From Pseudomonas viridiflava (lineage in GTDB: Bacteria; Pseudomonadota; Gammaproteobacteria; Pseudomonadales; Pseudomonadaceae), in NCBI RefSeq assembly GCF_001642795.1, contig NZ_LKEH01000048.1, forward strand, positions 38,167 through 97,013: a stretch of 58,847 nucleotides of DNA. The letters are read 5' to 3'. This document shows, in pieces, positions 43,086-50,564 of the stretch (position 1 is its first letter; each line of letters opens with the position of its first letter). Position numbers and translations under genes: made by a program. Below the pieces are notes generated by a model, which searched no databases, was not told where the DNA came from, and was given only the letters and a program-made list of their open reading frames with translations.

Positions 43086-43616
43086 ATGGCCAAAATCGCC
43101 CCGCAACTGCCCATCGAAGTCGACAGCGAAACCGGTGTCTGGACCTCCGATGCACTGCCGATGCTCTACGTGCCTCGCCACTTTTTCGTCAACAACCACA
43201 TGGGCATCGAGGAAGTGCTGGGCGCCGATGCCTACGCCGAAATTCTCTACAAGGCAGGCTACAAATCCGCCTGGCACTGGTGTGAGAAAGAAGCCGAATG
43301 CCACGGCATCGAGGGCGTCGCCGTGTTCGAACATTACATGAAGCGCCTGTCGCAGCGCGGTTGGGGCCTGTTCAAGATTCAGGACATCGACCTCGAAAAG
43401 GGCACGGCCAGCGTCAAGCTCGAACACTCCTGCTTCGTATACGTCTACGGCAAGGTCGGTCGCAAGGTCGACTACATGTTCACCGGCTGGTTCGCAGGTG
43501 CCATGGATCAGATTCTGGCCGCCAGCGGCAGCTCGATCCGTACAGTGGCCGAGCAGGTCTACGGTGGTTCGGAAGAAGGTCATGACGACGGACTCTTTGT
43601 CGTCAAGCCGCTGTAA
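43086..43616 (+). CDS. DUF5943 protein of the dgc operon
   Basis: A 176-residue cytoplasmic protein with a V4R/DUF5943 look: RHFFVNNHMGIEEVLGADAYAEILYKAGYKSAWHWC, then a glycine-rich FTGWFAGAMDQIL segment. In pseudomonads the same gene lies between the dipeptidase and dgcA. It is likely to help dimethylglycine demethylation or its iron-sulfur/flavin assembly, but no reaction is known to me. The ATG at 43086 lies 83 bases after the dipeptidase and 15 before dgcA. Confidence 0.8.
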   Translation: MAKIAPQLPIEVDSETGVWTSDALPMLYVPRHFFVNNHMGIEEVLGADAYAEILYKAGYKSAWHWCEKEAECHGIEGVAVFEHYMKRLSQRGWGLFKIQDIDLEKGTASVKLEHSCFVYVYGKVGRKVDYMFTGWFAGAMDQILAASGSSIRTVAEQVYGGSEEGHDDGLFVVKPL

Positions 43617-43631
43617 ATTGAGGATCGCGTT

Positions 43632-45692
43632 ATGGCTTTCGAAGCGATGTTCCAGCCGATCCAGATCGGCAAGCTCACCATCCGCAACCGCGTGCTCAGC
43701 ACGGCGCATGCCGAGGTCTATGCCACCGATGGCGGCATGACCACCGATCGTTACGTGAAGTATTACGAAGAGAAAGCCAAGGGCGGTATCGGTCTGGCTA
43801 TCTGCGGCGGTTCGTCCAGTGTTGCGATCGACAGCCCGCAGAGCTGGTGGAAATCGGTCAACCTGGCCACCGAACGGATCATTCCGCACTTCCAGAATCT
43901 GGCCGACGCCATGCACAAGCACGGCGCCAAGATCATGATCCAGATTACCCACATGGGACGCCGCTCTCGCTGGGACGGCGATCACTGGCCGACCCTGCTG
44001 TCGCCGTCGGGCATTCGCGAGCCGGTGCACCGCGCCACCTGCAAGACCATCGAGCCCGAGGAAATCTGGCGCGTGATCGGCAACTACGCCAGCGCCGCAG
44101 CACGTGCCAAGGCCGGTGGCCTGGACGGCGTGGAGCTGTCGGCTGTGCACCAGCACATGATCGATCAGTTCTGGAGTCCGCGCGTGAACAAGCGTACGGA
44201 CGAGTGGGGCGGCAGCTTCGAAAACCGCATGCGCTTCGGTCTGGAAGTGATCAAGGCGGTGCGCAAGGAAGTCGGTCCCGACTTCTGCGTGGGCCTGCGC
44301 ATCTGCGGCGACGAGTTTCACCCTGATGGCCTGAGCCATGAGGACATGAAACAGATCGCCAAGTATTACGACGACACCGGCATGATCGATTTCATTGGTG
44401 TGGTGGGCTCGGGTTGTGACACCCACAACACCCTGGCCAACGTGATCCCCAACATGAGTTATCCACCGGAGCCGTTTCTGCACCTGGCGGCCGGTATCAA
44501 GGAAGTGGTCAAGGCGCCTGTACTGCATGCGCAGAACATCAAGGACCCGAACCAGGCCACGCGCATTCTGGAAGGCGGCTATGTCGACATGGTCGGCATG
44601 ACCCGTGCGCACATTGCCGATCCGCACCTGATCGCCAAGATCAAGATGGGCCAGATTGATCAGATCAAACAGTGCGTGGGCGCCAACTACTGCATCGACC
44701 GCCAGTACCAGGGGCTGGACGTGCTGTGCATCCAGAACGCAGCCACGTCGCGTGAATACATGGGCGTGCCGCACATCATCGAAAAATCCACCGGGCCGAA
44801 ACGCAAGGTGGTGATCGTCGGTGCCGGGCCTGCCGGAATGGAAGCAGCACGGGTATCTGCCGAACGTGGACACGACGTGACGCTGTTCGAGAAAAAGGAA
44901 TTCATTGGCGGACAGATCACCACGGCGTCGAAAGCGCCGCAGCGTGACCAGATTGCCGGTATCACCCGCTGGTTCCAGCTGGAACTGGCGCGTCTGAAAG
45001 TCGATCTGCGCCTGGGCACCGCTGCCGACGCGGCGACCATCCTGGACCTGCGCCCCGACATCGTGGTGCTGGCGGTGGGCGGTCATCCGTTTCTGGAGCA
45101 GAACGAGCACTGGGGCGCGGCCGAAGGTCTGGTGGTCAGCAGTTGGGACGTGCTGGACGGCAAGGTTGCGCCGGGCAAGAACGTGTTGGTCTACGACACC
45201 ATCTGCGAATTCACCGGCATGTCCGTAGCCGACTTCCTGGCCGACAAGGGCTGTCAGGTCGAGATCGTCACCGACGACATCAAACCGGGCGTAGCGATTG
45301 GCGGTACGTCGTTCCCGACCTACTACCGCAGCATGTACCCCAAGGAAGTGATCATGACCGGCGACATGATGCTGGAAAAGGTCTACCGCGAGGGGGAGAA
45401 GCTGGTCGCTGTGCTGGAGAACGAATACACCGGGGCCAAGGAAGAACGGGTGGTCGATCAGGTGGTGGTGGAGAACGGCGTGCGTCCGGACGAGGCGATT
45501 TACTACGCGCTCAAGGAAGGTTCGCGCAACAAGGGCCAGATCGACATCGATGCCCTGTTTGCCATTCAGCCGCAGCCTTCGCTGAGTGAGCCGGGCGACG
45601 GCTACCTGCTGTTCCGGATCGGCGACTGCGTGGCGCAGCGCAATACCCACGCAGCGATCTACGACGGCTTGCGCCTGTGCAAGGATTTCTGA
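43632..45692 (+). CDS. dgcA: Dimethylglycine demethylase, flavoprotein subunit
   Basis: A 686-residue trimethylamine-dehydrogenase-like flavoprotein that demethylates dimethylglycine to sarcosine. The N-terminal Old Yellow Enzyme barrel (about 1-360) shows KLTIRNRVLSTAHAE and VELSAVHQHMIDQFWSPRVNKRTDEWGG. Cysteines in GANYC and VLC mark the 4Fe-4S site. The FAD/NAD-binding half begins VVIVGAGPAGMEAARV. GAGGATCGCG precedes the ATG. It lies upstream of dgcB but is separated from it by a REPIN. Confidence 0.93.
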   Translation: MAFEAMFQPIQIGKLTIRNRVLSTAHAEVYATDGGMTTDRYVKYYEEKAKGGIGLAICGGSSSVAIDSPQSWWKSVNLATERIIPHFQNLADAMHKHGAKIMIQITHMGRRSRWDGDHWPTLLSPSGIREPVHRATCKTIEPEEIWRVIGNYASAAARAKAGGLDGVELSAVHQHMIDQFWSPRVNKRTDEWGGSFENRMRFGLEVIKAVRKEVGPDFCVGLRICGDEFHPDGLSHEDMKQIAKYYDDTGMIDFIGVVGSGCDTHNTLANVIPNMSYPPEPFLHLAAGIKEVVKAPVLHAQNIKDPNQATRILEGGYVDMVGMTRAHIADPHLIAKIKMGQIDQIKQCVGANYCIDRQYQGLDVLCIQNAATSREYMGVPHIIEKSTGPKRKVVIVGAGPAGMEAARVSAERGHDVTLFEKKEFIGGQITTASKAPQRDQIAGITRWFQLELARLKVDLRLGTAADAATILDLRPDIVVLAVGGHPFLEQNEHWGAAEGLVVSSWDVLDGKVAPGKNVLVYDTICEFTGMSVADFLADKGCQVEIVTDDIKPGVAIGGTSFPTYYRSMYPKEVIMTGDMMLEKVYREGEKLVAVLENEYTGAKEERVVDQVVVENGVRPDEAIYYALKEGSRNKGQIDIDALFAIQPQPSLSEPGDGYLLFRIGDCVAQRNTHAAIYDGLRLCKDF

Positions 45693-45718
45693 AGGTCTTT
45701 TTTGAGGTGCCACGGTCT

Positions 45719-45861
45719 TGTGGGAGTTATCGCTATGTCCATGACACAGCGCTGTCGTGCAGCAAACACAAGACTGTGGGAGGCGGCTTGCCGGCGATGC
45801 AGTCGACACGGTGCATCAGGAGTACCTCGTAATCGTTCATCGCGGGCAAGCCCCCTCCCAC
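45719..45861. repeat. REPIN with upstream module between dgcA and dgcB
   Basis: REP arms GTGGGAGGCGGCTTGCCGGC (from 45776) and GCGGGCAAGCCCCCTCCCAC (to 45861) form the inverted pair. Before it lies GTGGGAG..GCGCTGTCGTGCAGCAAACA, matching the module before the REPIN at 28635. It fills the 248-base dgcA-dgcB gap within an otherwise tight operon. Confidence 0.8.
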
Positions 45862-45940
45862 AAGGAATAGCGTTCGTTCTGTCCTTTGCGACAGTCAGAC
45901 GATTTGGCCTGCAAGACCGCCTGATTTTTGGGAGCTTCAG

Positions 45941-47905
45941 ATGCTAGACACCCTTCTTCCCATCCTGCTGTTCACCGCGCTGGCCCTTGCGGCGCTGGGC
46001 GCTTTGCGGCGGGTCAAAATGTGGCGCAACGGCCGGGCCGCGAAGGTCGACTGGCTGGGCGGTCTGCTGGCCATGCCCAGGCGCTACATGGTCGATCTGC
46101 ACCACGTGGTTGCCCGCGACAAATACATTGCCAACACCCACGTCGCCACGGCGGGCGGTGCTGTCGCGTCGATCATCCTGGCGATTCTGGTGCACGGTTT
46201 CGGCTTGCATAACCGCCTGCTCGGCTACGCGTTACTGCTGATGACCGCCGTAATGTTTGTCGGTGCCATCTTCGTTTACCGCCGACGTCTGAATCCGCCC
46301 GCGCGTCTGTCCAAAGGGCCGTGGATGCGGCTGCCAAAAAGTCTCATGGCGTTTGCCGCGAGCTTTTTCATCGTCACGCTGCCGGTCGCCGGCATCCTCC
46401 CCGAGCATTTTGGCGGCTGGGTGCTGGTCGCGATTCTGGGACTGGGCGTGCTGTGGGGCGTGAGCGAACTGTTCTTCGGCATGACCTGGGGCGGCCCGAT
46501 GAAACACGCCTTTGCCGGTGCGCTGCACCTCGCCTGGCACCGCCGCGCCGAGCGCTTCGGCGGCGGTCGTTCCACGGGGCTCAAACCTCTGGACCTGAAT
46601 GACCCGACCGCGCCACTCGGTGTGGAAAAACCCGAGGATTTCACCTGGAACCAGTTGCTGGGCTTCGACGCCTGCGTGCAATGCGGCAAGTGCCAAGCTG
46701 CCTGCCCGGCGTTTGCTGCAGGCCAGCCGCTCAACCCAAAGAAATTGATTCAGGACATGGTCGTGGGTCTGGCGGGCGGCACCGATGCCCATTTTGCGGG
46801 CAGTCCATATCCGTCGCTGGATGGTAAAGGCAAGCCGATTGGCGAGCATGGTGGCAACCCGCATCAACCGATCGTCAACGGTCTGGTGGATGCCGAAACA
46901 CTCTGGTCGTGCACCACCTGCCGCGCCTGCGTCGAGGAATGCCCGATGATGATCGAGCACGTCGATGCCATCGTCGACATGCGCCGTCACCTGACCCTGG
47001 AAAAAGGCGCGACGCCGAACAAGGGCGCCGAAGTGCTGGAGAACCTGATCGCCACCGACAATCCGGGCGGTTTCGCACCGGGCGGTCGCATGAACTGGGC
47101 GGCGGATCTGAACCTGAATCTGCTCAGCGAGAAGAAGACCGTGGACGTTCTGTTCTGGGTCGGCGATGGCGCGTTCGACATGCGCAACCAGCGTACTTTG
47201 CGAGCCTTCGTCAAAGTTCTGAAAGCAGCCAGAGTCGACTTCGCCGTGCTGGGGCTGGAAGAGCGCGACAGTGGTGATGTGGCACGTCGTTTGGGTGATG
47301 AGGCGACTTTCCAGATGCTGGCCCGACGCAACATTCAGACGCTGGCCAGGTACAGCTTCAAGCGCATCGTGACCTGCGACCCGCACAGCTTTCACGTGCT
47401 CAAAAACGAATACGGCGCGTTTGGCGGCGACTATCAGGTACAGCATCACAGCACGTATATGGCCGAGCTGATTCAAAACGGATCCGTGCGGCTGGGGCAG
47501 CATAAAGGCACCAGCGTGACGTATCACGATCCCTGTTATCTGGGCCGCTACAATGGCGAATACGAAGCGCCTCGCGACGTGCTGCGGGCGCTGGGTATCG
47601 AGATCAGGGAAATGCAGCGTTCCGGCTTCCGCTCGCGCTGCTGTGGCGGCGGTGGCGGTGCGCCGATCACCGACATTCCTGGCAGGCAGCGTATCCCGGA
47701 TATGCGCATGGACGACATTCGGGAGACAGGCGCCGAACTGGTGGCGGTCGGTTGTCCACAATGTACCGCGATGCTCGAAGGCGTGGTCGAGCCTCGACCG
47801 TTGATCAAGGACATCGCCGAACTGGTGGCCGATGCGCTGCTGGAAGACGACGTTATCCCCAGCAAGCCTGTTCCGGCAAAACGTGAACCTGCGGAGGTGC
47901 ACTGA
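45941..47905 (+). CDS. dgcB: Dimethylglycine demethylase, membrane iron-sulfur subunit
   Basis: A 654-residue electron carrier. The N-terminal part (about 1-180) has several transmembrane segments (DUF3483). Two ferredoxin-type 4Fe-4S motifs follow: CVQCGKCQAACP and CTTCRACVEECP. The C-terminal part has the CCG-type cysteine sequence FRSRCCGGGGGAP typical of heterodisulfide-reductase-like subunits. It should pass electrons from DgcA to EtfAB and the quinone pool. GGGAG precedes the start. The stop overlaps the etfA start (TGATG). Confidence 0.92.
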   Translation: MLDTLLPILLFTALALAALGALRRVKMWRNGRAAKVDWLGGLLAMPRRYMVDLHHVVARDKYIANTHVATAGGAVASIILAILVHGFGLHNRLLGYALLLMTAVMFVGAIFVYRRRLNPPARLSKGPWMRLPKSLMAFAASFFIVTLPVAGILPEHFGGWVLVAILGLGVLWGVSELFFGMTWGGPMKHAFAGALHLAWHRRAERFGGGRSTGLKPLDLNDPTAPLGVEKPEDFTWNQLLGFDACVQCGKCQAACPAFAAGQPLNPKKLIQDMVVGLAGGTDAHFAGSPYPSLDGKGKPIGEHGGNPHQPIVNGLVDAETLWSCTTCRACVEECPMMIEHVDAIVDMRRHLTLEKGATPNKGAEVLENLIATDNPGGFAPGGRMNWAADLNLNLLSEKKTVDVLFWVGDGAFDMRNQRTLRAFVKVLKAARVDFAVLGLEERDSGDVARRLGDEATFQMLARRNIQTLARYSFKRIVTCDPHSFHVLKNEYGAFGGDYQVQHHSTYMAELIQNGSVRLGQHKGTSVTYHDPCYLGRYNGEYEAPRDVLRALGIEIREMQRSGFRSRCCGGGGGAPITDIPGRQRIPDMRMDDIRETGAELVAVGCPQCTAMLEGVVEPRPLIKDIAELVADALLEDDVIPSKPVPAKREPAEVH

Positions 47906-49125
47906 TGAGCGACATTATCCGCCGCGACCCCCGCGCCGAGTGGATCGCACGTAATCGGCTGCATCCGCTACACGCAGCGATGCAACCTGCGCAAACCAGC
48001 TGGATGGGGCCCAACGGCCTGATGCGCAAGACTGTGCATGGGCTGGGCTTCATCGGCCCCAACGGCATCAAACGGATCGACCGCAGCGGTGCGCAGCAGG
48101 GTGGAGCAGTCAAGCGCTCGGCCGCCACTGAAGTGCAGTTGCCGTTGCATCAGGTTGTTGATCCAGCGTTCTACATTAGCGTGGTTCCCGACATGGTCGG
48201 CGGCCGCCTGAGCAGCCATGACCGCGACCTGCTGGGTCTGGCCAATCAGTTGGCGGGCACGGACGGTGCCGTGCTGGCCGTGGTGTTTGGCGAGCACAAG
48301 GAGACGGCATTCGAAACGGCTGGTGTGGACCGTCTGCTGGTTCTGGATGGCACGCAGTTCAGCGGTTATTCACCTGAGCAGCGCGTTCAGGGTCTTCGTG
48401 CTGTGGATAACCAGTTCAACCCTCGCCACTGGTTGCTGCCCGACAGCCGTACCGGTGGTGGCGAGCTCGGACGACGGTTTGCAGCCAGTATCGGCGAGCG
48501 CCCGGCGACACGCGTCTGGCAGGTCAAGGATGAGCTGTGCATTGGCAGGGCCGGGGCCGGGCGTGAAGACCTGATTCGGCCTGTCGCAAGGCTGATTCTG
48601 GCGGCGGCCGAATGTGCAGAACCCGTAAGCGAAACCCGCCATGAGGCATCACCCGTAGAGTTATCCACAACAGTGGCCCGCAGCTTGTCCCGTATCGAGG
48701 ACCTGGGGGCGGTGACAGTCGATCCTGCAGTTATCCCCATGGCGGAGGCCGAATTCATTCTGTCCGGCGGTAATGGGGTGAAAGACTGGGCCTTGTTCCA
48801 CCGCACTGCGATGGCCCTGGGCGCTACCGAAGGTGCTTCACGTGTGGCTGTAGACGATGGATTCATGGGCCGCGAGCGGCAGGTCGGCGCCAGCGGCACC
48901 TGGGTCACGGCGCGTGTCTACGTGGCAGTGGGAATCTCGGGGGCCATCCAGCATTTGCAGGGTATCGGCGCTTGCGACAAGGTCGTTGCCATCAACCTTG
49001 ATGCAGGCTGCGACATGGTCAAGCGGGCCGATCTGTCCGTCATCGGCGAAAGCGCCGCCATTCTCGACGCGCTGATCGCTGCAGTCGAAGCCTGGCGCAA
49101 CGGGGAGAAACGAGATGCGGCCTGA
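47905..49125 (+). CDS. etfA: Electron transfer flavoprotein alpha subunit (dgc-associated)
   Basis: FAD-binding alpha subunit of 406 residues. The C-terminal domain has DDGFMGRERQVGASGTWVTARVYVAVGISGAIQHLQGI, followed by VVAINLDAGCDMVKRADLSVIGE, the ETF-alpha signature. An N-terminal extension of about 80 residues (RRDPRAEWIARNRLHPLH) is longer than in housekeeping EtfA, as in paralogues linked to demethylase operons. It is coupled to dgcB by a one-base overlap and to etfB by an 11-base overlap. Two TGTGGATAA/TTATCCACA words lie inside it. Confidence 0.9.
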   Translation: MSDIIRRDPRAEWIARNRLHPLHAAMQPAQTSWMGPNGLMRKTVHGLGFIGPNGIKRIDRSGAQQGGAVKRSAATEVQLPLHQVVDPAFYISVVPDMVGGRLSSHDRDLLGLANQLAGTDGAVLAVVFGEHKETAFETAGVDRLLVLDGTQFSGYSPEQRVQGLRAVDNQFNPRHWLLPDSRTGGGELGRRFAASIGERPATRVWQVKDELCIGRAGAGREDLIRPVARLILAAAECAEPVSETRHEASPVELSTTVARSLSRIEDLGAVTVDPAVIPMAEAEFILSGGNGVKDWALFHRTAMALGATEGASRVAVDDGFMGRERQVGASGTWVTARVYVAVGISGAIQHLQGIGACDKVVAINLDAGCDMVKRADLSVIGESAAILDALIAAVEAWRNGEKRDAA

Positions 49126-50503
49126 TAAAAACAACGTGGCAGTGGATAAGTCAGGCGTGCAGATCATCAGTCTGGTGTCCATCGGCGCTCACCCGACTTC
49201 AGGCCGTGCGCGCCGCGCTGAGCAGGACGCACGAGCCGTTGAGTTGGGGATGCAGCTGGTTGGGGATAACTTGCACGTGCTCCACGCGGGCGATGCACAG
49301 GAGCCCGCGTTGCGTGCTTATCTAGGCATGGGGCTGAGCGAGCTGCATGTGCTGGAGCAGCCGCAAGGCGCCGATGCACTGGGTGTACTGACGGATTACA
49401 TTCGCGACTCTTCAGCGCAGGTAGTGTTGACCGGCAGTCAGGCAGAAACCGGCGAAGGCTCAGGCATGTTGCCGTTCCTGCTGGCTGAAAAACTGGGCTG
49501 GCCCTTGGTGACCGGGCTTGCCGAGGTCGAGTCGCTGGATAACGGTGCGGCGCTTGTGCTGCAGGCGCTGCCTCGTGGCCAGCGTCGTCGTCTCAAGGTG
49601 CGCCTCCCGTTCCTCGCCACTGTGGATAACGCTGCGCCAAAACCGCGTCAAAGCGCTTACGGACCCGCGCAACGCGGTGTTCTCGGTGTGGAAGACGTCG
49701 AAGTGGTCAGCGACGAGTTACTCACAGGCCAGCCGCTGCAACCCGCCAAGCCACGTCCCAAACGCCTGAAAGTCATCAAGGCCAAAAGCGGCGCTGATCG
49801 CATGAAAGCCGCGACTGCAAAGGCCAGCGGTGGCGGTGGGCAGGTGTTGAAAGGCTTGAGTGCTGAAGAAGGCGCGGCCGCAATTCTTAAACTGTTGGTT
49901 GAGGAAGGCGTGGTGCGCTGAGCAATACGCCAACTTACACACAATCCCTGTGTGTTCGTCTGTGGATAACGTGTTCGCGCCTTGCTGAACCCCTTATAGA
50001 ATGTGGCTTACATGGAGGTGATCAAATATTGATCAGGTTAAGTCGCGGTTTTTAAAGACTTTTCCATGTGGATAAATAAGTCGACGCTGCGCGCCTGATT
50101 CGATAATTGCCCACAATCTCTGTTGGCGTCTCTGTGGACAAGTTGTTCGTTATCCGCTGTAAGCCCCTTTCTACGTGGCTTTCGGGTTATCGTTCAAAAA
50201 ATAGCCAATCGGTCTGTGCAGGTATCAAAACTGCATTTCATAGCGCAGACATCGCTCATTTTTCAGTTTTCCACAGCACGCATCGATAAAAGACTGAGTT
50301 GTACCCAAAGTCTGTTGGCTTTTCTGTGGATAACGTGTTTGCGATCTGTCTTGGCCCAATGAATTCAAGGCTTTAAGGATTGTGGTTAAAAAATATACAG
50401 TGGCTTGGTAATCTGACGGTCATGCATGACCTGCGTTTTTTCGGAAAGGTTTGTCCTTCGAGAAACGACCTGCTCCATGTTTCATCTACAGCGCTGTGGA
50501 TAA
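48402..50503. other. Cluster of exact DnaA boxes (etfA, etfB and the gap beyond)
   Basis: The 9-mer TGTGGATAA (TTATCCACA, the strong DnaA-box form) occurs at 48402, 48661 (reverse), 49621, 49961, 50067, 50325 and 50495. One-mismatch forms are at 49141 (AGTGGATAA), 49263 and 50133 (TGTGGACAA). By chance about 0.02 exact hits are expected in 2.1 kb on both strands. Six of the seven face the same way. Confidence 0.6.
49115..49921 (+). CDS. etfB: Electron transfer flavoprotein beta subunit (dgc-associated)
   Basis: A 268-residue ETF beta subunit pairing with etfA and accepting electrons for the respiratory chain. VISLVSIGAHPTSGRARRAEQDARAVELGMQL corresponds to the beta-subunit start, and VLTGSQAETGEGSGMLPFLLAEKLGWPLVTG to its nucleotide-binding loop. 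The C-terminal Lys/Arg/Pro-rich segment (KPRPKRLKVIKAKSG) includes the typical KPKPLK-like beta-subunit region. It overlaps etfA by 11 bases and ends the operon. Confidence 0.88.
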   Translation: MRPDKNNVAVDKSGVQIISLVSIGAHPTSGRARRAEQDARAVELGMQLVGDNLHVLHAGDAQEPALRAYLGMGLSELHVLEQPQGADALGVLTDYIRDSSAQVVLTGSQAETGEGSGMLPFLLAEKLGWPLVTGLAEVESLDNGAALVLQALPRGQRRRLKVRLPFLATVDNAAPKPRQSAYGPAQRGVLGVEDVEVVSDELLTGQPLQPAKPRPKRLKVIKAKSGADRMKAATAKASGGGGQVLKGLSAEEGAAAILKLLVEEGVVR

Positions 50504-50564
50504 GTCGTCTCTCTTTTAGTGCGTGCCTGAGAATCCGTTGCCTGCCTGATTTTCAGGGTTGCTG
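49922..50564. repeat. 643-base AT-richer gap with degenerate ~170-190-base repeat units
   Basis: Three units share CACAATC.CTGT..G.GTCTGTGG followed by ATAACGTGTT or ACAAGTTGTT, then CCCCTT..A..GTGGCTT. Their DnaA-box words start at 49961, 50133 and 50325, so units are 172 and 192 bases apart. A second sub-unit, CCATGTGGATAAATAAGTCG (50064) and GCTGTGGATAAGTCG (50494), also repeats. A 17-base palindrome TGATCAAATATTGATCA lies at 50019-50035. No coding ORF is convincing; etfB and the chitinase converge on it. Confidence 0.6.

Noticed and set aside
43023..45809. A 928-residue minus-strand frame opposite DUF5943 and dgcA
   Set aside because: It is the antisense shadow of intact, recognised genes; GC-rich third positions leave few stops on the opposite strand. 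Its translation has no family character.
46232..47902. A 556-residue minus-strand frame opposite dgcB
   Set aside because: Antisense to a clear iron-sulfur protein gene; no motif of its own.
50107..50362. Short plus-strand frames of 60-79 residues in the DnaA-box-rich gap
   Set aside because: They have no ribosome-binding site, no codon pattern of this genome, and change frame across the repeat units.
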